DNA of 8,538 bases from Cacconaster sp045601245. Its GTDB lineage: Bacteria > Bacteroidota > Bacteroidia > Bacteroidales > UBA932. A program made the position numbers and the translations under genes. Below are positions 5,060 to 8,538 of the stretch, in pieces. The stretch lies in NCBI GenBank assembly GCA_045601245.1, contig JAZRZH010000062.1, positions 1 to 8,538 on the forward strand, given 5' to 3'. A model generated the notes under the pieces. It searched no databases. It was given only the letters and a program-made list of their open reading frames with translations, and was not told the DNA's origin. How positions within the stretch are numbered: the first letter of the stretch is position 1; every line of letters starts with the position of its first letter.

Positions 5060-7160
5060 TTTCCAAACTATGCGAATTTGCATAGTAGCGCCTTGCCGCC
5101 TCCTTCTGCCTTGCCTGTGAGAAGCAGCTGATGCGCTTCATATAACCGATGATGCGGGTAGCATAGTCGATGTTGCGGCTGTGGCATTCAGGGCACTCCT
5201 GCAGATATCTCTTGTCAATGTGTCCGCAGTCGTTGCATATTGTGTTAGGGATGTTGAATGTGAAATAGTTGCATCCTTCCTTGGCGGCAACCCTCAGAAG
5301 CTGCCTGTACTGCTCCTTGCTGAGGTGCTCCTCAAGGTTCATATGGAGGGCCGAGCCGCCGGTGAGGTGCTCGATGTAGTCACGGCCGTGGAGGCGGAAT
5401 TTGTCGAGGATATTGAGGGATTCGTCCTCAACCACATAGAAATAGCTGTTGTAGCACTCGCGCGGTACGACAAAGCCGTCCTCTTTGTCCCATTTCGCAT
5501 GTTTGACGCCGACATTCTCCGCAGGAATCATTTCGCAGTTGAACATCAGGTTCTTGGTGCGGTATTTCTTGTTGTATGTCTCGATGAGTCCGAGGACATC
5601 CTGGACAAACTTGAGGTATTCAGGGTTGTCATTGATCGCGATACCGAGGAATTCGGCAGCCTCGACGAGACCGTTGACACCGATAGTGAGATACTGGCGT
5701 CCGAGGTTGATGAACCCTGAATCGAAGAGAGGAAGCATACCCTTGTCGGCCAAGGTCTTGAGATTCTCATTGTAAGCCATCTGAACCTTGTGCATCAGGT
5801 CGACGACCTCACCGACATAGTCAAGATAAGGGATACCCTGCTTTACCGCATACTGGACGCAACGGTTGAGGTTGATTGTGAGCACGCTCTTGGAACCCGT
5901 GGAGACTCCACCGGCACCGAGGGTGTAGCTGAAGCCGTTGTCCTGGATCTCGTTGCGCAGACGGCAGCAGGATGCGAGGGAGTCGGCGTTGTCGCTCATA
6001 TATGTGAAGAATGAGTGGCCTTCTGCATACATCTGTGCGGTCCAGTCTCCGTATTCCTTGTCCTTGACATCACCGTTCTCGGTAAGGAGGGCCATTGTCT
6101 CGACAGGGAATGTGAGGATTGCCTTCGTGCGTTCCTTGTTGAACCACTTCATGAAGCGCTTCTGGAGCCAGTTGAGGGAATCCCAGTCAGGACGGCTTCC
6201 GTCAGGGAATCTGAACTCTCCGAAGATGCTCTCGAAGTAGTATTTGTCATAATATGAGATATTCCAGAACACTGCCTGAAAGTTGCGTGCGCCTGTAGGC
6301 TGGTTGATGGTATAGACGATCTGTTCGAAGCAGTCTGTGATCACTTTGTCTATGGTACGCTGCTTCTTGGAGAGATCAACGACCTCGTCGGCGCGCTGAT
6401 AGTAATCCTGGCCGAATTCCAGTCCGATGAAATAGTTCATATACATCAGGAATTCCGGAGTGGCGCAGGCGCCGCTGAGCATACTGGAGACAATGAAAAC
6501 GAGATTTGCGAAGCCGCCGCAGAAAGACTTGAGGTTGGTCGGCTTGGTGGAGTTGCCGCCTACCGGGATAGTACCCTGGAGAAGCCAAGGGTACATCGTA
6601 ATGCTGGCGCAGTAGTTCGCGAGGCTGGTCTCGTCATTCTTGTAGATGAAATGCTTGTTGAGCAGTTCGAGATATCTGTCGGAAAGCTCCCTTCCGTACA
6701 TCTCCTTGATGCGGTCGGTCAGCATCCTGCGATTGAGGCGGATGAAACTCTGCTTCGGAAGTTCGCCGATGAGTGTGGCGATATTCTTCTTCTCGATGTT
6801 TGCGTTCGCATCGTATTTGCTGCCCGTGGCTGCGTTGGATGCGGAGCAATAATCCATAAGGAAATTGAGGCGGTCGCGGACTTCGCGGTCCTCGGTATGT
6901 GCCTGGCGGTAGAGCATATAGTGCTTTGCCACAGAATAGTACTTCTCGATCATCAGGGAAGTCTCGACCTGATTCTGGATCTCCTCCACCGGCATACCGT
7001 TGGAAATGCTCACCCTGCTGAGGATATTGGTGATGATCTCATCGGTGGCATAACTGTTAGTAGCGAGAAAAGCCTTGCGTATGGCGTTCTTGATTTTGTT
7101 GATGTCAAACGGAGCGCTCTTACCGTCGCGCTTTACGATGTAAAGCTCTGAATTATCCAT
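5052..7160 (-). CDS. nrdD: Anaerobic (class III) ribonucleoside-triphosphate reductase, 702 aa
   Basis: NrdD reduces ribonucleoside triphosphates to deoxy forms in the absence of oxygen, using a glycyl radical and usually formate as reductant. The N-terminal ATP-cone (residues ~6-95, opening LYIVKRDGKSAPFDINKIKN) is the allosteric activity switch. The catalytic barrel follows, with conserved cysteines including Cys184 (NYCAS) and the pair Cys398-Cys399 (SLASCCRLRN); one of the latter is the probable thiyl-radical site. Near the C-terminus a zinc site is formed by Cys642, Cys645, Cys656 and Cys659 (two CxxC pairs). The glycyl-radical loop RIIGYMKR has Gly672 as the radical residue. The length is close to E. 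coli NrdD (712 aa) and the gene looks intact. It is the first gene of the nrdD-nrdG-permease-ATPase operon. A long leader with a promoter at 7247-7254 precedes it. Its presence implies growth under anoxic conditions. Confidence 0.97.
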   Translation of the reverse strand: MDNSELYIVKRDGKSAPFDINKIKNAIRKAFLATNSYATDEIITNILSRVSISNGMPVEEIQNQVETSLMIEKYYSVAKHYMLYRQAHTEDREVRDRLNFLMDYCSASNAATGSKYDANANIEKKNIATLIGELPKQSFIRLNRRMLTDRIKEMYGRELSDRYLELLNKHFIYKNDETSLANYCASITMYPWLLQGTIPVGGNSTKPTNLKSFCGGFANLVFIVSSMLSGACATPEFLMYMNYFIGLEFGQDYYQRADEVVDLSKKQRTIDKVITDCFEQIVYTINQPTGARNFQAVFWNISYYDKYYFESIFGEFRFPDGSRPDWDSLNWLQKRFMKWFNKERTKAILTFPVETMALLTENGDVKDKEYGDWTAQMYAEGHSFFTYMSDNADSLASCCRLRNEIQDNGFSYTLGAGGVSTGSKSVLTINLNRCVQYAVKQGIPYLDYVGEVVDLMHKVQMAYNENLKTLADKGMLPLFDSGFINLGRQYLTIGVNGLVEAAEFLGIAINDNPEYLKFVQDVLGLIETYNKKYRTKNLMFNCEMIPAENVGVKHAKWDKEDGFVVPRECYNSYFYVVEDESLNILDKFRLHGRDYIEHLTGGSALHMNLEEHLSKEQYRQLLRVAAKEGCNYFTFNIPNTICNDCGHIDKRYLQECPECHSRNIDYATRIIGYMKRISCFSQARQKEAARRYYANSHSLENA

Positions 7161-7269
7161 AGAATATTGTTATTTTTTGTCTAAATCTTGCTCTGAGCCA
7201 TCTCCAGTGGGCATTCCCGATGTATTTCATTTGGAGTAGCGGATAACAAAATTAGCCGCGAACGGCTAA
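7161..7269 (-). promoter_or_regulatory. nrdD promoter, dyad and ~80-nt leader
   Basis: On the reverse strand TAATTTTG (7254-7247) matches TAnnTTTG exactly; no clear TTTG is seen at -33. Transcription would begin near 7240, leaving an 80-nt leader before the ATG at 7160. A perfect inverted repeat TTAGCCG-CGAA-CGGCTAA (7252-7269) overlaps the 5' end of the -7 element and fills the spacer, where a repressor or activator could act. The leader can fold: CTCCA (7202-7206) pairs with TGGAG (7232-7236) around an inner GGG-CATT-CCC (7209-7218). It matches no riboswitch I recognise. The sequence is not an NrdR box. Confidence 0.55.
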
Positions 7270-7342
7270 CGAAAAGCAGGGTCGCCCGGACAATATTCAA
7301 CAAGTTATAAACATTCGCTACTCCACACATCTGCAACGGCAT

Positions 7343-7375
7343 TTTGTGGAAAATTGAAATTTTTTTCTACCTTTG
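7343..7375 (+). promoter_or_regulatory. tRNA-Leu promoter, near-consensus Bacteroidota type
   Basis: TTTG (7343-7346), a 21-nt spacer and TACCTTTG (7368-7375) match the Bacteroidota TTTG/TAnnTTTG consensus. The mature tRNA begins 15 nt further on, so transcription starts near 7382. Confidence 0.85.
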
Positions 7376-7389
7376 CCGTCACTATCGAC

Positions 7390-7474
7390 GCCCGGATGGC
7401 GGAATCGGTAGACGCGCTGGTCTCAAACACCAGTGGCTGTAATGGCTGTGCCGGTTCGACCCCGGCTCCGGGTA
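7390..7474 (+). tRNA. tRNA-Leu (anticodon CAA)
   Basis: The acceptor stem GCCCGGA pairs with TCCGGGT (terminal G-U), followed by discriminator A. The D arm contains GGCGGAATCGGTAGACGC. The anticodon stem CTGGT/ACCAG holds loop CTCAAAC with anticodon CAA, reading UUG. There is a class II variable arm (TGGCTGTAATGGCTGT region) and a T arm GCCGGTTCGACCCCGGC. The length is 85 nt. CCA is not encoded (CAG follows the discriminator). Confidence 0.97.
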
Positions 7475-7480
7475 CAGAAG

Positions 7481-7530
7481 AAAATCCATAAGTAGTTGAA
7501 TTACAACACTTATGGATTTTTTCTTTTTGT
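7481..7530 (+). terminator. Intrinsic terminator of tRNA-Leu
   Basis: A 13-bp perfect stem, AAAATCCATAAGT (7481-7493) with ACTTATGGATTTT (7508-7520), is extended inside by GTTG/CAAC (7495-7498 and 7504-7507) and followed by TTCTTTTTG. It begins 6 nt after the tRNA 3' end. The A-run at its left edge would let it act on the other strand too. Confidence 0.92.
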
Positions 7531-7632
7531 CCCAAACCACAAATTTGGACACAATTGGACCAATCACAACTAAAGAGACCTCATTGTGGTGGGGCTGCGG
7601 TTCCTTATTTTCTACAGAGCCGCGACGAATGA

Positions 7633-7748
7633 TGTCACGAATCGACTTTTTCAGCCGATTTTTGTGACTCGTGACAAGAAAACCCACCATATCGGCTGAT
7701 TTGATGTCACGACTGACAATTTTTATCAAATAGTCACGAGTCGTGACA
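7633..7748. repeat. Two 44-bp inverted-repeat units spaced 72 bp apart
   Basis: Unit 1 (7633-7676) and unit 2 (7705-7748) are each 44 bp long, begin TGTCACGA and end TCGTGACA. They differ inside and are separated by 28 bp, giving an exact 72-bp period. In unit 2 the arms extend to 10 bp (TGTCACGACT/AGTCGTGACA), and its right end contains a 15-bp odd palindrome GTCACGAGTCGTGAC (7733-7747). In unit 1 the right end holds two GTGAC words (7664-7668, 7671-7675), offering alternative partners for the left arm. A further inverted repeat, TCAGCCGAT (7651-7659) with ATCGGCTGA (7691-7699), bridges unit 1 and the spacer. Function is unknown: protein-binding sites, a recombination site or structured RNA are all possible. 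Confidence 0.8.
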
Positions 7749-7983
7749 GCACGAGCGGACAGGATGGTATGCGACTATATCAGCACTGGCTGGAAGGATG
7801 ATTTTCGACTTTGCGAAAACTTACGACAGGCCGGTTATCATCCATCTTTTTGAAAGCTTGCAAGTGCCCGTTATTTTTCTTTAGCATCTGTTTTCGTTTA
7901 CAAATAAAATGAGGCTGACTGAAAAGGATTTACTCCTTGCAGAGAATCGCTTATTTGATAATTGCTCTCAACCGGCCGGTAAA

Positions 7984-8023
7984 TAAAAAAGGGGTTGACC
8001 ATTACTTTTTGGTCAGGCCCCTT
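7984..8023 (-). terminator. Intrinsic terminator of the fimbrillin-like gene
   Basis: AAGGGG-tt-GACCA (7989-8001) pairs with TGGTC-agg-CCCCTT (8010-8023) around an 8-nt loop. On the reverse strand it is followed by TTTTTTATTTA, a strong U-tract. It lies 34 nt downstream of the stop codon at 8058, so it ends the transcript of the gene that enters from the right edge. Confidence 0.85.
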
Positions 8024-8057
8024 CTGTTTATATAACCTTACCGTAGTGGCGTTTTCT

Positions 8058-8538
8058 TTAATATTTACCGCTTGTCTCCTGCACCGGTCGGATGGAGTTG
8101 CCGTAAGTCTTGAAGGCCTGGTCCCCACCTAAATTCACGCCCTGATCGGAGATGAACAGATAATAGCTGTATTTTCTATTACCGTCCTGATCGTTAGGTG
8201 CCGCTGTCCAAAAATAGCTTCTGTGATCGAACGAGTAAAACTGGAATGTACCGCTGGTGATACGATATCCTGAAGCAGAGAAGAATATGTATTCGTCACT
8301 GCTGGCAGAGGTCTTTAACTGGAATCCGTTGTTCCATTCGATCCAGCTGCTTGAAATGGTAAACCTGTCGAATGCATCCTTTTGAGGGATCTGGAATCCC
8401 GGTGGACAAGGGTCGTAAACTGTTTTGACAGGGGCAGCGGTATATCCCTCCCCGTGAGAAGAGACATTTATAGTGGCACTCCACAGATTATCATACTTGC
8501 CATCTCCTCCTGATCCATACCAGGCACCTCCTCCGCTG
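8058..8538 (-). CDS. FISUMP/fimbrillin-like surface protein, C-terminal 159 residues (5' end outside window)
   Basis: The frame is open from the window edge to TAA at 8058-8060; the start lies beyond 8538. Numbering from the first complete codon, residues 1-31 are Gly/Ser-rich (SGGGAWYGSGGDGKYDNLWS). Then comes VYDPCPPGFQIP (40-51), followed by SGYRITSG (89-96), the aromatic stretch FDHRSYFWTAAPND and a terminal strand ending NSIRPVQE. The order 'YDPCPxGxxxP ... SGYR ... YWxxxP ... RxV+E' is the signature of the FISUMP/major-paralogous-type domain found at the C-terminus of many Bacteroidales fimbrillin-like and other secreted lipoproteins. The parent protein is probably exported and surface-exposed; its N-terminal domains and anchoring cannot be seen. 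It may be a pilus or adhesin subunit, which is inference. A strong terminator follows. The domain assignment is from motif memory and moderately secure. Confidence 0.7.
   Translation of the reverse strand, partial: SGGGAWYGSGGDGKYDNLWSATINVSSHGEGYTAAPVKTVYDPCPPGFQIPQKDAFDRFTISSSWIEWNNGFQLKTSASSDEYIFFSASGYRITSGTFQFYSFDHRSYFWTAAPNDQDGNRKYSYYLFISDQGVNLGGDQAFKTYGNSIRPVQETSGKY

Larger units (their letters stand above)
7531..8057. other. Noncoding stretch between tRNA-Leu and the fimbrillin-like gene
   Basis: No gene that I can recognise lies here. At 7538-7560 two TTGGAC words sit 10 bp apart. The paired inverted repeats at 7633-7748 are listed separately. Also present are a small dyad TTTTCG-actttg-CGAAAA (7802-7819), a perfect 10-bp palindrome ACCGGCCGGT (7971-7980), and the terminator at 7984-8023. 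A 29-codon frame from ATG 7764 to the stop at 7853 is the only plus-strand frame that reads like protein, and it is too short to call. Confidence 0.5.

Noticed and set aside
5060..5083. Earlier start codon for nrdG at 5083
   Set aside because: It would add eight atypical residues. The ATG at 5059 matches the family start (MLKYYNYD) and gives the usual stop/start overlap with nrdD.
7305..7729. Reverse-strand frames of 76 and 115 codons across tRNA-Leu
   Set aside because: They contain typical translated-tRNA artefacts ('GAGVEPAQPLQPLVFETSAS', 'PGSNRHSHYSHW') and overlap the tRNA and its terminator. The non-tRNA part matches nothing I recognise and covers the inverted repeats.
7633..7748. Miniature transposable element (MITE) reading of the 44-bp units
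   Set aside because: Each unit is shorter than usual MITEs, interiors differ, and no target-site duplication is visible at the edges. Left as an unclassified repeat.
7898..8128. 76-codon reverse-strand frame
   Set aside because: It runs through the terminator at 7984-8023 and overlaps, in another frame, the end of the clearly coding FISUMP-like gene.

Overview
The window looks like chromosomal DNA from an anaerobic member of the Bacteroidales (Bacteroidota). Three things point there. Several genes are preceded by the Bacteroidota-type -7 element TAnnTTTG instead of a -10 box. Shine-Dalgarno sequences are essentially absent. The families present (FISUMP/fimbrillin-like surface protein, OmpA-like/TPR lipoprotein, anaerobic NrdD/NrdG) are typical of gut Bacteroidales. 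I cannot name a genus from the sequence.

Layout. (1) 1-119, minus: first 39 codons of an AAA-type ATPase gene with a Walker A motif, cut by the window edge, with its promoter at 139-170 and a family of TTTRGCC motifs at 131-218. (2) 180-494: no recognisable gene, but several perfect dyads. (3) 495-632: remnant of a serine recombinase (resolvase) gene with an in-frame stop at codon 5 and a lost C-terminus. (4) 684-809: two 58-bp GC-rich direct repeats. (5) 812-968, minus: tRNA-Ser(CGA) and its terminator. (6) 1071-2723, plus: a 550-residue lipoprotein with an OmpA-like middle domain and TPR-like C-terminal helices. It ends at a bidirectional hairpin terminator shared with the convergent operon. 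(7) 2778-7160, minus: a compact four-gene operon transcribed nrdD - nrdG - fecCD-type permease - fecE-type ATPase. It has an 8-nt overlap and gaps of 5 and 3 nt, and starts from a promoter at 7247-7254. (8) 7390-7474, plus: tRNA-Leu(CAA) with a near-consensus promoter and strong terminator. (9) 7531-8057: noncoding, with two 44-bp inverted-repeat units spaced exactly 72 bp apart. (10) 8058-8538, minus: the C-terminal 159 codons of a FISUMP/fimbrillin-like secreted protein that runs off the window, with a strong terminator just downstream.

How the parts fit. The central operon joins anaerobic deoxyribonucleotide synthesis (glycyl-radical NrdD plus its 4Fe-4S activase NrdG) to an inner-membrane importer of the iron-siderophore/haem/cobalamin class. 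No substrate-binding protein is encoded next to it. An iron supply serving the iron-sulfur activase is a reasonable but unproven link. The left end looks like a decayed mobile-element scar between an ATPase gene and a tRNA gene. I see no CRISPR array, intact transposon, phage gene or clearly new defence system. The most unusual structures are the four-gene operon, the 72-bp-spaced dyads after tRNA-Leu, and the repeated motifs around the ATPase promoter.
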